Below, piece by piece: positions 33,291 to 44,501 of a stretch of 64,000 bases of DNA. The position numbers and the translations under genes are program-made. Source of the DNA: Zonotrichia leucophrys gambelii. Its lineage: Eukaryota > Chordata > Aves > Passeriformes > Passerellidae. Each line of letters starts with the position of its first letter. The first letter of the stretch is position 1. The stretch covers positions 116,618 through 180,617 of the forward strand of contig NW_026992297.1 in the NCBI RefSeq assembly GCF_028769735.1, in the 5' to 3' direction. The notes under the pieces were generated by a model that saw nothing but the letters and a program-made list of their open reading frames with translations, did not search any database and was not told the origin of the DNA.

Positions 33291-34270
33291 TTATATTTTT
33301 ATGTTTACAGAACAATGTTTTTAATATTGTTGCATGGCTGTTTACACTTGGATTTGTCAGCCATCCTTACTCCAAAGATCAACAAATCCTGACAGTAGAA
33401 ATAGCAGTCATTGAGACCTCCTGTGTTCACAGATGCTCAAAGAGATCAGGAGTAGCTTCCCATCAAAAAGTGGAGTTATCTGAGTGCAATCAAGGACTAA
33501 TGGTAGGGGGTTATCCCAAGTGTTGCTCATGTAACAGGAATAGGCATTTTAGACATATGTTAGTGGCCTATTCCAGACAATATGGGATATTAGTGGCTTT
33601 GCAGAAATCAAGCTAGTAAAGCTCTACCTCCCCTAAATGGCAAGGAATATGCACCATTGGAACGAAAGTGCCAAAAATATATAGTATTGATAAATTGGAA
33701 TTCCCCAGAGGACACTTGTGATCTTTTATAACAAGACACAAATTAAATTTAAATCCCTTCATTGAAAGATCCTCTGGATTCTACAAGTTTGTGAGAGGAT
33801 TCTTACCATGGTTAGGACTATCCAAATTGGAAAAGTCTCCAGTGAACATATCCGGAGTTATTGAACAAATAGAAAACCAGACAAATGATGCAACTAGCAC
33901 TTTGTAACAAGAAGTTACCAGCCATTCAAAGGTAGTTAAACAAAATTGAATGGCTTTGGATTTGCTTTTGACTTCCAAAGATGGTATGTGCACAGTTATC
34001 AACACCAGTTGCTGCATATACGTAGATCAGACTAAGAATACAGACTGATTTGGAAGAAATTAGAATGAACATCAAAATCTTTCATGAAATAGAAAAAAAC
34101 GAGGAGAAGATATATTTGATTGGATGACATCATGGACTCCAAATTTAAATGTGATTGTAAGAAAACTGATTGGCGTAATTATCATAGTTTTGACATTAAT
34201 GGCTGGTAAATGGATTTTATTCCAAATCTGCAAAATAGGATATAACAAGATGTGTAAATCTTAGCAAATT
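33291..34270 (+). pseudogene. env: ERV-E env remnant
   Basis: A leader-like start is followed by a broken surface region. The TM unit is clearer: a fusion-peptide-side segment FVRGFLPWLGLSK near 33790, the heptad region ending MALDLLLTSKDGM, then CTVINTSCC (a complete CX6CC at about 33990-34015), and an anchor VIVRKLIGVIIIVLTLMAG near 34150-34205. This is a class I env. No LTR or pol can be tied to it with confidence. Confidence 0.75.
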
Positions 34271-34471
34271 TTTTTTCTAAAAGGTCTCAGAAGGATGGAC
34301 AACTGTTATACTTAACTTTGTTTATATAGTGCTAAAAATCTTGATTAGTATTATTAAGATGCTAGATAATTTGATAGCTTTAATTATTTTGATTAATATT
34401 TGTATATGTTTTGTCTCAGTGGTTTTGCAGTGTATGAGTTTTCTGTGAGTATTGCTTTAGAATGCTTCTTT

Positions 34472-34476
34472 GTCAC
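34472..34476. repeat. Target-site duplication GTCAC, left copy
   Basis: GTCAC precedes the 5' LTR of ERV-G and is repeated at 41190-41194 after its 3' LTR, proving that the two LTRs belong to one insertion. Confidence 0.95.
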
Positions 34477-35127
34477 TGTCCTGGGTTGACTATATGATGC
34501 TTTTATCCCCAATCGTCTCATTCTGTTTATGTTGAATAATAATAAGTTTTGTACCTTTAAGAGTGTTACAGAGAGTGAAGAGAGAGAGAGAAGAAGCGCG
34601 CAGTTTGTTTTCAGACACTGCACTCACTCCTCCACATTCCTGCTCCTGACTGTGTTGTCTGCAGACAGACAGCGAGGCAGAGAGCTCTTCTTTTGCTTTT
34701 TAGTTAGTGTTAGCTAGCTGAAGCAAAGAAGTTCCCTGGACTGTTTTTTTTCCCTTTTCTTTAGACCTCTTGGAACTGCTCTGGACTGAACACCCAAGAG
34801 AGCACCGGCAGCTGCAGCTGTGGCCCATCGGGGCAGGCCTGGCCTGCGACAATTCCAGCACTGAGAGACTGATCAGAGACTGAGTGAGCTGCTGCTTGAA
34901 CCCGGGGTTTTCTCAGTTTGTCATCTCTTTTAGAGTGGCAAAGAGTCTCATTGCTTTGATACTGTTTTGGTCTTATTGTTTAATAAACAGGGGTTTTTTC
35001 CACCTTTCTCCAAGGAAGTATTTTTTTTCCTCCCAGGCCAGTTGGAGGGAGGGGCCGATTAGATCTGCTTTTCCCACCGGAGCTCCTTTGAGGAGATACT
35101 TCCCTAAATTTGCTCTAAACCTGGACA
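34477..35127 (+). mobile_element. ERV-G 5' LTR
   Basis: 651 bp, TGTCCTGGGTTGACTATATG to CTAAACCTGGACA. Same length as the 3' LTR at 40539. Differences are few, and most are G in this copy against A in the 3' LTR, concentrated in the last 150 bp. Confidence 0.96.
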
Positions 35128-35138
35128 AATACATGAAT

Positions 35139-35157
35139 TGGCGCCCAACGCGGGGCT
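35139..35157 (+). promoter_or_regulatory. ERV-G primer-binding site, tRNA-Lys type
   Basis: TGGCGCCCAACGCGGGGCT, one change from the Lys-type site. The 11-bp gap between the LTR end and this site is longer than usual. Confidence 0.9.
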
Positions 35158-35439
35158 AGAAAAGGTAGAAAAAAGCTCTATTAATTGTGTGTCTGTTGTT
35201 GTTAAAGCAGTTAGTAGCCGTGATGCTTAGACCCCTGATATCTCTAGTTGTGAAAGCCTCTGTGTGGCTCTGAGCTCTAGACCTTTTTGAAGTTTCAATA
35301 CCTTTCTAGTCATTAAGATTATTGTCCTTAAAAAGTAATTTTTACAGTAAAAGAGTACAGATTAGAATAGCTGTTGTGCTTGCCTTGGTGATAATGATTT
35401 ATAAAGTGTTCAAGAAGATACTGGCCTCTGTTTACAACA

Positions 35440-37240
35440 TGTATGGTTTATAGTTTCTTCATCCTACCCTGCATCCCAATTCCAGTAGTACGTTTTGAAA
35501 ATTTATTAGTAACTACACTCAGTCTGTTAGAAGAAGAGCCAAAAATGAAACTTTCCAGCCTTCCCTTTCCCTCTTCTCCTTTAGATCAGTTATGTCACTT
35601 TCTGAGAATGTTCAGTTTCCCCTGAATGTTAAAGACACCATCTTTCTAGTATTTAATTTAGTAAGCTTCCTCTATATAGTCTGCAGCTTCTCTAGAATGA
35701 GAGCTGAGATATCCAGAAGAGCTAGTGAGACCCCTGATCCAGAAGCAGATGCAGGCATGAAAAATCCTGAGTGAGGTGGAGAATGAGAAAATATAAGCCA
35801 AACCCTGAAAGAATTTTCTGATCCTGTAGACTGAGATTTTCCACGAGAAGAAATTCAGAACGCAGCAGAAGTAAAAAAATACCTAAAAAGAGAAGTGCCA
35901 TGACGATTCTAAAGAAAAAAAGCTAATTGCAATAAGCTGGGCCCTGGCCTATGCTTATCGCACTTTGTTAGACACTGTCGAGCAGCAGACAGAAGCAAGG
36001 AGGCAGGGAGATAAATCAGCTATCCCAGTCACTCAAGCTGTAGCCAACAGCCCAGGCTCGAAGCCAGCAGCCAGACCAGACAGTGAGCCTAAGCCAGCAT
36101 CTAAACCCATAGCTGTTGCTACCAGTACTAGAAGTAGGAAACGCACGGAAAAAGCTGATCAACCAGTAGATGATGATGATGATAGTGATACAAGAGAAAG
36201 AACCTCAATGCCTCCTGACGTAAAATCAGGAGTCAAAGCAGCAGGTGCAAGATCAGATGCAAATATTGAGTCTTATTCCCCGAAAGACCTTCATGGCCTA
36301 AAGAAAGATTACACTCGAAGGTCTGATGAAACCATAATTAGTTAGCTAGTCCGTCTCTGAGATGCTGCAGGCGAGGCTACAATTCTAGATGGCACTGAAG
36401 CCAGGCATTTGAGATCCCTGTCACAAGATCCTGCCATAGATCAAAGAATGATGATCGGAGCTAATCCACACAGCCTCTGGGAACGGGTCCTAAGAAATGT
36501 AGCACAAAGATACCTGTGCTCAGACGATCGCTATATGCAGCAAACCCAGTAGAAAACCATAGAACAAGAGATTCAACGCCTGAGAGAAATAGCAGTAGCT
36601 GAGATTGTCTTCTCAGATGATAGAAACATTGTAAATCCAGACTTAGAACCATGCACATCTGTGATGTAGAGAAAACTTGTACGACTTAGGCCACGAGAAT
36701 ACGCTTCTGCTTTAGCAATGATAAAGCAAGATGATAGTGAGGACACTGTGCTAGATATAGCAAAGAAGCTCCGAGCGTATGCAGACACTGTGAATAGCCC
36801 AACACTTGTCAAAATCACAGCGGTAGAAACACGTCTTCAAAAATTAGAAGACAAGATAGAAGAAAGTCACAAGAAACTGAAGAAAGAGATTAAAGCGAGC
36901 TTTCTCCAAATCTCAGCAGTACAGATCAGAAGTTCTGGTACCCAACGCAGACGTTCCCCAGATAGCGAGAGAAAGTACATCCCACGAGCTGAGTTGTAGT
37001 TCTACTTGCGTGATTGTGAAGAAGACATGAAGAGATAGCATAAACAACCTACCTCTGCTCTGGCACAACGAGTGAGACAACTGAAGATTCAGAGAAGAAG
37101 TTCCAAAAGAGAAGCAGCTCAAGTGGCCAGTAACCGAACTGTCACATATGATGATAATGACAATATTTTTGATCCCCTTAAAAAAACCTCCAAAACATAT
37201 GCCCAGAGAAAGAAAGATAACCAAGCTTAGAGGGGCCCTG
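35440..37240 (+). pseudogene. gag: ERV-G gag with predicted membrane segment, hypermutated
   Basis: In pieces: a hydrophobic segment TIFLVFNLVSFLYIVCSF near 35638-35692 followed by basic residues, a Pro/Lys-rich linker (35965-36230), and a helical block DLHGLKKDYTRRSDETI at 36285. A capsid-like region then runs LWERVLRNVAQRYL to KLRAYADTVNSP (36480-36800), and a coiled-coil-like Lys/Glu stretch at 36830-36900. It is colinear with ERV-C gag 14300-13125. No Cys-His box is found. TAG/TGA stops occur at 36344, 36550, 36667 and 36997, several where ERV-C has Trp or an open codon. Confidence 0.82.
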
Positions 37241-37289
37241 CCTCTAGCCAAGTAGAGGCTGGAGAAAACCGTGTTTTTTAGACTGTGTA

Positions 37290-37590
37290 GATTCGTTAGC
37301 CTAGCACATATAAACCACAAAAATACAAAGCTTTAGTTGACACTAGTGCACAATGCACATTAATCCCATCGAAACATGTGAAGACAGAGTCTGTTTCTAT
37401 TGCTAGTGTGACAATGAGATCACAGGATTTTACTTTAGTAGAAGCTGAAGTGAGCCTAACTAGAAATGAGTAGAAGAAACACTCCATTGTGACTGGCCCA
37501 GAAGCCCCATGTATTTTAGGCATAAACTACCTTCGAAGTGAGTATTTCAAAGACCCAAAGAAACTCAGATGAGCATTTAGAATAGCTGCT
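37290..37590 (+). pseudogene. pro: ERV-G protease, active-site loop altered
   Basis: ALVDTSAQCTLIPSKHV has Ser where the invariant Gly of the Asp-Thr-Gly loop belongs; ERV-C retains Gly here. The codon AGT against GGT is a G-to-A change. VTGPEAPCILGINYL is the conserved C-terminal block. Confidence 0.88.
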
Positions 37591-39530
37591 GTAGAAACAG
37601 AGAGTGTCAAGCAGTTGAACAGCTTGCCTAGACTGTCAGACAGCCCATCTGCAGTAAGTCTCCTGAAGGTGGAAGAGCAACAAGTGCCAATTGCCACCTC
37701 AACAGTGCGCTGCCGACAATACCGAACAAATCGAGATGCTGTGATCCCCATCCATAAGATGATCTGAGAGCTAGAGAGCCAAGGAGTAGTCAGCAAGACC
37801 CACTCACCCTTCAACAGCCCCATTTGGCCTGTGCGAAAATCTGAAAGAAAATAGAGATTAACTGTAGACTATCGTGCATTGAATGAAGTGACCCCACCCC
37901 TGAGCGCTGCTGTGCCGAACATGCTAGAACTCCAGTATGAGCTGGAGTCCAAAGCAGCAAAGTAGTACGCCACTATAGACATTGCCAATGCATTTTTCTC
38001 CATTCCTCTGGCAGCAGAATACAGGCCTCAGTTTGCTTTCACCTGGAGAGGCGTGCAGTACACCTAGAACCGACTGCCCCAGGAGTGGAAGCACAGCCCC
38101 ACCATCTGCCATAGACTGATCCAAGCTGCACTAAAAAAGAGTGAAGCTCCAGAACACCTGCAGTATATTGATGACATCATTGTGTGAGAGAAGACAGCAG
38201 CAGAGGTGTTCGAGAAAGGAGAGAAAATTATCCAGATTCTCCTAAAAGCTGGCTTCGCCATCAAGAAGAACAAAGTCAAGAGACCTGCTCAAGAGATCCA
38301 GTTTCTGAGAGTGAAGTAGCAAAACAGACGGCATCAGATTCCCACCGATGTCATCAACAAGATCACAGCAATGTCTCCACCCACCAATAAGAAAGAGACA
38401 CAAGCTTTCCTAGGCGCCATAAGTTTTTAGAAGATGCATATTCCCAAATACAGTCAGATAGTGAGCCCTCTCTACCTAGTCACCCGTAAGAAAAACACTT
38501 TCCACTGAAGCCCAGAGCAGCAACAAGCCTTTGCACAGATCAAGCAAGAGATTTCTCATGCAGTAGCCCTTAGCCCAGTCAAGACAAGACCAGAAGTGAA
38601 GAATGTGCTCTACTCTGCAACCGAGAACCGTGGCTTGTCCTGGAGCCTTTGGCAGAAAGTGCCTGGGGAGCCTCGGAGTCGACCACTGAGATTTTAGAGT
38701 CGAAGCTACAAAGAGTCTGAAGCCAATTACACTCCAACAAAGAAAGAAATCTTAGCTGCCTATGAAAGAGTCCAAGCTGCCTCAGAAGTAATAAGCACTG
38801 AAGCACAACTCCTCCTAGCACCCCAACTACCAGTGCTGGGGTGGATGTTCAAAGCAAAAGTTCCCTCTACGCACCATGCCACCAGTGCTACATAGAGCAA
38901 ATAGACTGCTGTTATCACACAGCGCACCCGTATTAGAAAACTGAATCGCCCTGAGATTCTAGAAATAATTACAAACTAGCCAAAAAGTGAAAACTTTAGT
39001 CTCTCTGATGAAAGAGAACAAGAAGCTCCACCATACAACCAACTGCCAGCAGAAGATACACGATACGCTCTCTTTACTGATAGTTCGTGCCGCATTGTGA
39101 GAATGAACCAGAAGTAAAAAGCAGCTGTATAGAACCCCACACGGCAGGTGGCAAAAGCCACTGAAAGAGAAAGTAAATCAAGCCAACTTGCTGAACTCAA
39201 AGCTGTTCAACTGGCCCTAGACATTGCTGAGAGAGAGAAGTAGCCAAAGCTCTACCTTTATACTAATTCATAGATAGTAGCCAATGCTCTGTAGAGATAG
39301 CTGGAGAAGTAGAAAAAAGCTAACTAGCAACGTAGAAGAAAGCCAATTTGAGCTGCTGAAGAGTAGAAAGACATTGCTACCAGAGTAGAAAAACTGCCTG
39401 TAAAAGTCCGCCATGTAGATGCCCATGTACCCAAGAGTAGAGCTAATGAAGAGCACCAAAACAATGAGCAAGTAAACCAAGCCGCAAAGATAGAAGTGTC
39501 CAAAATAGACCTAGATTGAGAACAAAAGAT
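37591..39530 (+). pseudogene. pol: ERV-G pol: RT and RNase H, hypermutated
   Basis: All RT blocks are present and colinear with ERV-C: SPFNSPIWPVRKS, LTVDYRALNEVTPPLSAA, IDIANAFFSIPL, FTWRGVQYT, EHLQYIDDIIV (active site near 38175), KKETQAFLGAISF. RNase H has YALFTDSSCRIV near 39065, then LAELKAVQLALDIA and LYLYTNS. At nine Trp positions that ERV-C keeps as TGG this copy has TAG or TGA: 37852, 37963, 38065, 38185, 38428, 38506, 38695, 38893 and 38902. Gly-to-Glu, Gly-to-Ser and Gly-to-Arg changes accompany them. Confidence 0.93.
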
Positions 39531-40390
39531 AAAGTTATTCTCAGCTCAATTAGCCCATAATGCCTCAGGCCACCAGAGCAGAGATGCCACCTATAAGTAA
39601 GCACGAAACCGAGAAATAGATCTAACCATAAACAGTATGTCTCAAGTTATCCATAACTGTGAAACGTATGCTGCCATCAAGCAAGCCAAGCGAGTGAAGC
39701 CCCTGTAGTACAGTAAGCGGTAGTCCAAGTACAAGTATGAAGAAGCCTAGCAGATTGACTACATCACACTGCCCCAGACACGCCAAAGCAAGCGCTATGT
39801 GCTGACCATAGTGAAAGCCACCACTGAATAGCTAGAAACCTACCCTGTGTCTCATGCTACAGCCCGAAACACCATCCTGAGCCTAGAAAAGCAAGTTCTG
39901 TAGAGACATAGCACCCCTGAGAAGACTGAGTCAGACAATGAGACTCACTTCAAGAACCACCTTATCAACACCTGGGCTAGGGAACATAGCATTGAGTGAG
40001 TGTACCATATCCCCTACCATGCACCAGCTGCAGGCAAAGTAGAGAAGTACAATAGACTGTTAAAAACCACATTGAAAGCATTAAGTAGAAGATCTTTCAA
40101 GAACTGAGAGCAGCATCTAGCAAAAGCCACCTAGTTAGTTAACACCCGAAGCTCTACTAACCGAGTGGGCCCTGCCCAATCTGAGCCTTTGCAGAGAGTA
40201 GATAGAGACAAAGTCCCAGTAGTACATGTCAGAAGTTTATTAGAAAAGACAGTTTAGATTAATCCTGCCTCAAATACAGACAAACCCATTCGCAGAGTTG
40301 TTTTTGCTCAGAAACCAAGTTGCACATAGTAGATAATGCAAAAAGTTAGAAGAACACGATGTGTACCTCAGAGAGATCTGATTGTTAAAT
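39531..40390 (+). pseudogene. pol: ERV-G pol: integrase, hypermutated
   Basis: The zinc domain (AQLAHNASGHQSRDATY, CETYAAIKQAK) is followed by the core QIDYITLPQTRQSKRYVLTI (first Asp), TESDNETHFKNHLIN (second Asp) and AGKVEKYNRLLKTTLKA (Glu). VNTRSSTNRVGPAQSEP leads to a C-terminal end near 40390. Stops are TAG or TGA. Only about 150 bp separate this from the 3' LTR, so there is no env. Confidence 0.9.
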
Positions 40391-40538
40391 AAAACCTGTA
40401 TAAATATCACTGTTTCCTGAATGTTATTATCATTGTCTGTGTATAGTTGTATAATAGATGTATCATGTATGTACTTGTAGAGCTAAAATTTATATTAGTT
40501 TTAGTTGTAAGCAGACGATATAGAGATAAGGAATAAAA

Positions 40539-41189
40539 TGTCCTGAGTTGACTATATGATGCTTTTATCCCCAATCGTCTCATTCTGTTTATGTTGAATA
40601 ATAATAAGTTTTGTACCTTTAAGAGTGTTACAGAGAGTGAAGAGAGAGAGAGAAGAAGCGCGCAGTTTGTTTTCAGACACTGCACTCACTCCTCCACATT
40701 CCTGCTCCTGACTGTGTTGTCTGCAGACAGACAGCGAGGCAGAGAGCTCTTCTTTTGCTTTTTAGTTAGTGTTAGCTAGCTGAAGCAAAGAAGTTCCCTG
40801 GACTGTTTTTTTTCCCTTTTCTTTAGACCTCTTGGAACTGCTCTGGACTGAACACCCAAGAGAGCACCGGCAGCTGCAGCTGTGGCCCATCGGGGCAGGC
40901 CTGGCCTGCGACAATTCCAGCACTGAGAGACTGATCAGAGACTGAGTGAGCTGCTGCTTGAACCCGGGGTTTTCTCAGTTTGTCATCTCTTTTAGAGTGG
41001 CAGAGAGTCTCATTGTTTTGATACTGTTTTAGTCTTATTGTTTAATAAACAGAGTTTTTTTCCACCTTTCTCCAAAGAAGTATTTTTTTTCCTCCCAAGC
41101 CAGTTAGAAGGAAGTGCCGATTAGATCTGCTTTTCCCACCAGAGCTCCTTTGAAGAGATACTTCCCTAAATTTGCTCTAAACCTAGACA
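40539..41189 (+). mobile_element. ERV-G 3' LTR
   Basis: 651 bp, TGTCCTGAGTTGACTATATG to CTAAACCTAGACA. Compared with the 5' LTR it has about ten G-to-A changes, nearly all after 41030 (for example AAGG to AAAG, CCAGGCC to CCAAGCC, TTGGAGGGAGG to TTAGAAGGAAG). Confidence 0.96.
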
Positions 41190-41575
41190 GTCACCAAATT
41201 TCCAAAATATCAGAATAAGACTCCTTAACACTAATTTGATGTTAAAGAGGGCATAATTTATTCAGACCTGAGGTCCAATGGAGGATGCTCCTAATCTTAT
41301 GTGGACACCACATTCTACAAGTGTGTTGCTTATATACAGTCACTACATGCTCACTACAGGCATATTACAATTTATCCATCACCACAACTCCCACCCTAAG
41401 TTCCCAGATTCAGTCCTTTGTTTTGTCTATCACTGCATTCTTGAGGCAGATGTCTTCTTATCTTCCCACCATCCTTGATGGAAGAGAAGTGTTTGCATGC
41501 CATATTTCTTTGCTAAAAGTCTCACAGGCACAGTAAAAACTGAATTGACCCTTTTGGCATCACTGCCTACTGCTC
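41190..41575. other. Flanking sequence, nothing recognised
   Basis: Starts with the right duplication copy GTCAC. There are open frames of 60-80 codons on both strands but no recognisable content. This may be host sequence or an old LTR (a polyadenylation-like stretch near 41250 on the minus strand). Confidence 0.4.
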
Positions 41576-41941
41576 CTTTGCCTTGCCTTGCCTTGCCTTG
41601 CCTTGCCTTCCATGCAGGCAAGGCAATGCAATTGAAGTGTAGGCAATTCTTGGCAAGTCAAAGGAGAGGTAGGGAAGGCAAGGCAAAACCAGTCAGGAGA
41701 AAGTAAAGTAAGGCAATGGAGTGGTAGGCAAGAGAAGGCCCAGAAGTTGTAGGCAAGGTAGGGCATAGCAAGGTAATTCCATTGATTGGTGGGCCAGGCA
41801 AGGACAGGGAGGGCTAGGCAAGGAAAGGCTAGGCAAGAAAGCAATAGGCAAGTGAAGGCACACAATGAATATACAAGGCAATGCAAGGCAATGTGAAAAA
41901 AGGTAAAGCATGGAAAGGCACGGTAAGGCCAGGGAAGAAAG

Positions 41942-42448
41942 TGATGCCTCTTAACTGGTCCTAAAATTATGAGCCAGACACAGTGAGGTGATAAGAAGGG
42001 GCTACCTTTATAAGGATCCTTATGATGCACAGCACGCTGGATGGAAAATGCCAAAGATGCACATGCAACATAAAGCAGATACAATTTTTATATGTTTAGC
42101 AAATTAGCATAACTGACAAGAATCTCCGATTAGAGACATAAGCGATGAAGTAATTACTCCCTAGTTCAACCTTTTTCTGAATCCCACCCCCTCCTCCCCT
42201 TAGATAGGAACTAATTTTGTTTATGAAAATGTGTCTCAGAGAGCCGGTTTAAACCTTGGCTTCACAAAGAATCAAACCTTTGACCCCCAGGGCGTGGAGC
42301 CACTGGGAATTTATTTTGTCTTTCTGTCTAATAGAATAGTTAAAATGCTATCTGCAAATACAATAATAGGCTATCGAGCTACAAATATATATGTAAAGAA
42401 TATACAGAATATAGAAAAATAAAAAGGGCAAAAATCAATTCAGCATCA
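41942..42448 (-). mobile_element. Solo LTR (ERV-D family) in the AGGCA array, inverted
   Basis: 507 bp; on the minus strand TGATGCTGAATTGATTTTTGCC to TTAAGAGGCATCA, colinear with the ERV-D 3' LTR at 32167-32653. A 4-bp duplication AAAG flanks it (41938-41941, 42449-42452). Confidence 0.88.
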
Positions 42449-42742
42449 AAAGGAGTAGGCAGGTAAAGGCAGGGGATGGGTATGAAATGTAATGCAAGGG
42501 AAGGGAGGGGTAAGCAGAGCAAGGAAAAGCAAGGCAAGGGGTGGGTTGGCAAGGCAAGGTAAGAGAGAAATAGGCAAGGTAAAGAGAGTCATAGGATGAG
42601 CAGGCAAGGCAAAGCAAGGCTAGGAGAAAATGGACATCATGGTGGGGGATGGGAGAGCAAAGCAGTACAAGACAATAGAGTAGTAGGAAAGGAAAGGGAA
42701 GGACACAGTGGTTGGTAAGGCAATGCAGGTTTGAGGGAGGAG

Positions 42743-42905
42743 AGGAAAAAGGAAAGGAAAAGGAAAAGGAAAAGGAAAAGGAAAAGGAAAAGGAAAAGGA
42801 AAAGGAAAAGGAAAAGGAAAAGGAAAAGGAAAAGGAAAAGGAAAAGGAAAAGGAAAAGGAAAAGGAAAAGGAAAAGGAAAAGGAAAAGGAAAAGGAAAAG
42901 GAAAA
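42743..42905 (+). repeat. (GGAAAA)n hexamer microsatellite
   Basis: About 27 nearly perfect GGAAAA units inside the AGGCA-type array. Polypurine on plus, polypyrimidine on minus. Confidence 0.97.
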
Positions 42906-43747
42906 GATCTGTGAGGCAATGCAAGGTTGACATAGGCCTGGCAAAGCAAGTCAAAGGCAGGGCAGGTAAAGCCCGGCAAGAAAGGCAGGGGATAGGTATG
43001 CAAAGCAAGGTAGGGAAGGGAAGGAAATGAAGTGGAAGGTAAGGCAAGGACACAGTGGGGCAGGGGGGAAGCAAGAAAAGAGAGAGCTAGGAAAGGCAAG
43101 AAATGTCAAAGGAGAGGAAAGCAAGGTGAGGCAAGGCCAGGGAAGGGAGGGCTAGGCAGTTAAAGGCGGGGGACAGGTATGAAAGGTAATGCAAAGCAAG
43201 GCATGGGCAAGAAAGCAAGACAAGGCAAGGGAAGGACAAGAATGGCAAGGAAAAGCAAGGTCTGGTAGGAATTCAAGGCAAGGCAATAGAGTGGTAAGCA
43301 AGATAAGGCCCAGAGGCTGTAGGCAAGGCAGGGCAGAGGAAGGCAGGGCAAGTCAATTGCAGGGCAGTAAAGGCAAGGCATGGACAGGGAAGAAGGGAGG
43401 TAGGCAATCAATGTGGAGGATGAGTAGTAAAGCAATGCAAGGGAAAGTAAAAATAGGCAGGGCAAGGCTTGCAGTGGGTTTCCAGGGCAAGACAAGGTTG
43501 AGGGAGGCAAGGGAAGGCAAGTCAAAGGAGAGGCTTGCAGGGCAAAGTAGGGACAGGTTAAAAAAGTAGGAAAGTTAAGGCTGGTGATGGGTGAGCAAAG
43601 CAATGCAAAGCAAAGGAGTAGTAGGAGGGGCAAGGGAAGATGTGTCAGTAAGGAAATGCAAGACTGGGGAAAGAAAGCCACGGCAAGTCAAAGAAGGAGC
43701 AGGCAAGGCAAGGGCAGGAAAAAAGGGGTAGGGCCCTGGGAGGTCAA

Positions 43748-44032
43748 GGCCAGCCAGACCTATCTGTCCTGGCAGCTTTTGTCTGGGAGCAATCCTTGGA
43801 TGTATTGAATTTTGGAGGTGCAGTCCAAATTTTTGCCATGGATTCCATGACAAGAATGACAGTTCTTTTCCATAGGAAGGAAGGACCGTAGCTGCAGTGT
43901 TTCAGGTGCAGATGAGAGGCGGGTCCAGGGGAGGCCAAAATAAGCCACACCCTGACAGCCTTCACCTGGGAGCAATCCTCTGACATTCTTAATTTTGGGA
44001 GGCAGAATCCCATTTTGTCCCCGGGTGTCTGG
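43748..44032. repeat. Two units of a possible ~184-bp tandem repeat
   Basis: The word GGGAGCAATCC occurs at 43785 and 43968, and AGGCCA at about 43748 and 43932, with diverged similarity between (CAGCTTTTGTCTGGGAGC against CAGCCTTCACCTGGGAGC; GAATTTTGGAGG against TAATTTTGGGAGG). The second unit is cut at 44032 by the ERV-F LTR. Confidence 0.6.
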
Positions 44033-44388
44033 TGTTGCCTTCTGATACAAGGCAGGCGGCCTGGTTTCAGGAGGCAGCACGGCGACCCCCTTCCCCAGGG
44101 TCGCTCAGGCCTAAGAAACACGCTAACACCAACGTGGTGGACGATCAAAGGCCTTTATTATCTCTTCTCGTGGGGTTTTATAGTCTAAGGGGCTTCTACG
44201 TCAGGCGAGGGTCTGTCTTTACCATCTATGGTTAGTAAGGAATGGAAAGTTACTGGGCAAGTGGAAAGTTACTGGCATCTGGTTTAGGGGGCTGCATTCC
44301 TATGTTAATTTTCTTATCTAAGGGAACAGGGGCTCTGTCTTCCCGTAACATCACGAGATCTTCCGAACGCCAGGCCCTACCTGCTACA
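44033..44388 (-). mobile_element. ERV-F LTR 1 (left end of the tandem array)
   Basis: 356 bp; on the minus strand TGTAGCAGGTAGGGCC to TCAGAAGGCAACA, preceded by the polypurine tract AAAAAGAGGGGGGAGA. It differs from LTR 2 at about four sites and from LTR 3 at about three. It is the 3'-most LTR; its left flank is the 184-bp repeat, so it forms the real edge of the array. Confidence 0.95.
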
Positions 44389-44501
44389 TCTCCCCCCTCT
44401 TTTTCACAAATGAATGAGGTAGTCATATACTGAAATGAGGTACAAGGTTGTAGTTCGATAAGGAAAAGCGGGTTTGGTAAATTTGAGTAAGTTTTCGCCA
44501 G

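Larger units (their letters stand above)
41576..43740. repeat. Degenerate AGGCA/AAGGC satellite-like array
   Basis: About 2.1 kb dominated by variants of GGCAAGGCAA on the plus strand, opening with a pure (CCTTG)n run at 41579-41609 on the opposite phase. Strong purine bias on plus. Long open frames rich in Phe/Pro/Leu/Ser on minus are artefacts of the repeat. A solo LTR (41942-42448) interrupts it. Confidence 0.9.

Noticed and set aside
42435..43099. Long minus-strand frames of repeated Phe-Pro-Phe-Ser and plus-strand Lys/Glu frames
   Set aside because: They are translations of the GGAAAA and AGGCA repeats and have no non-repetitive content.
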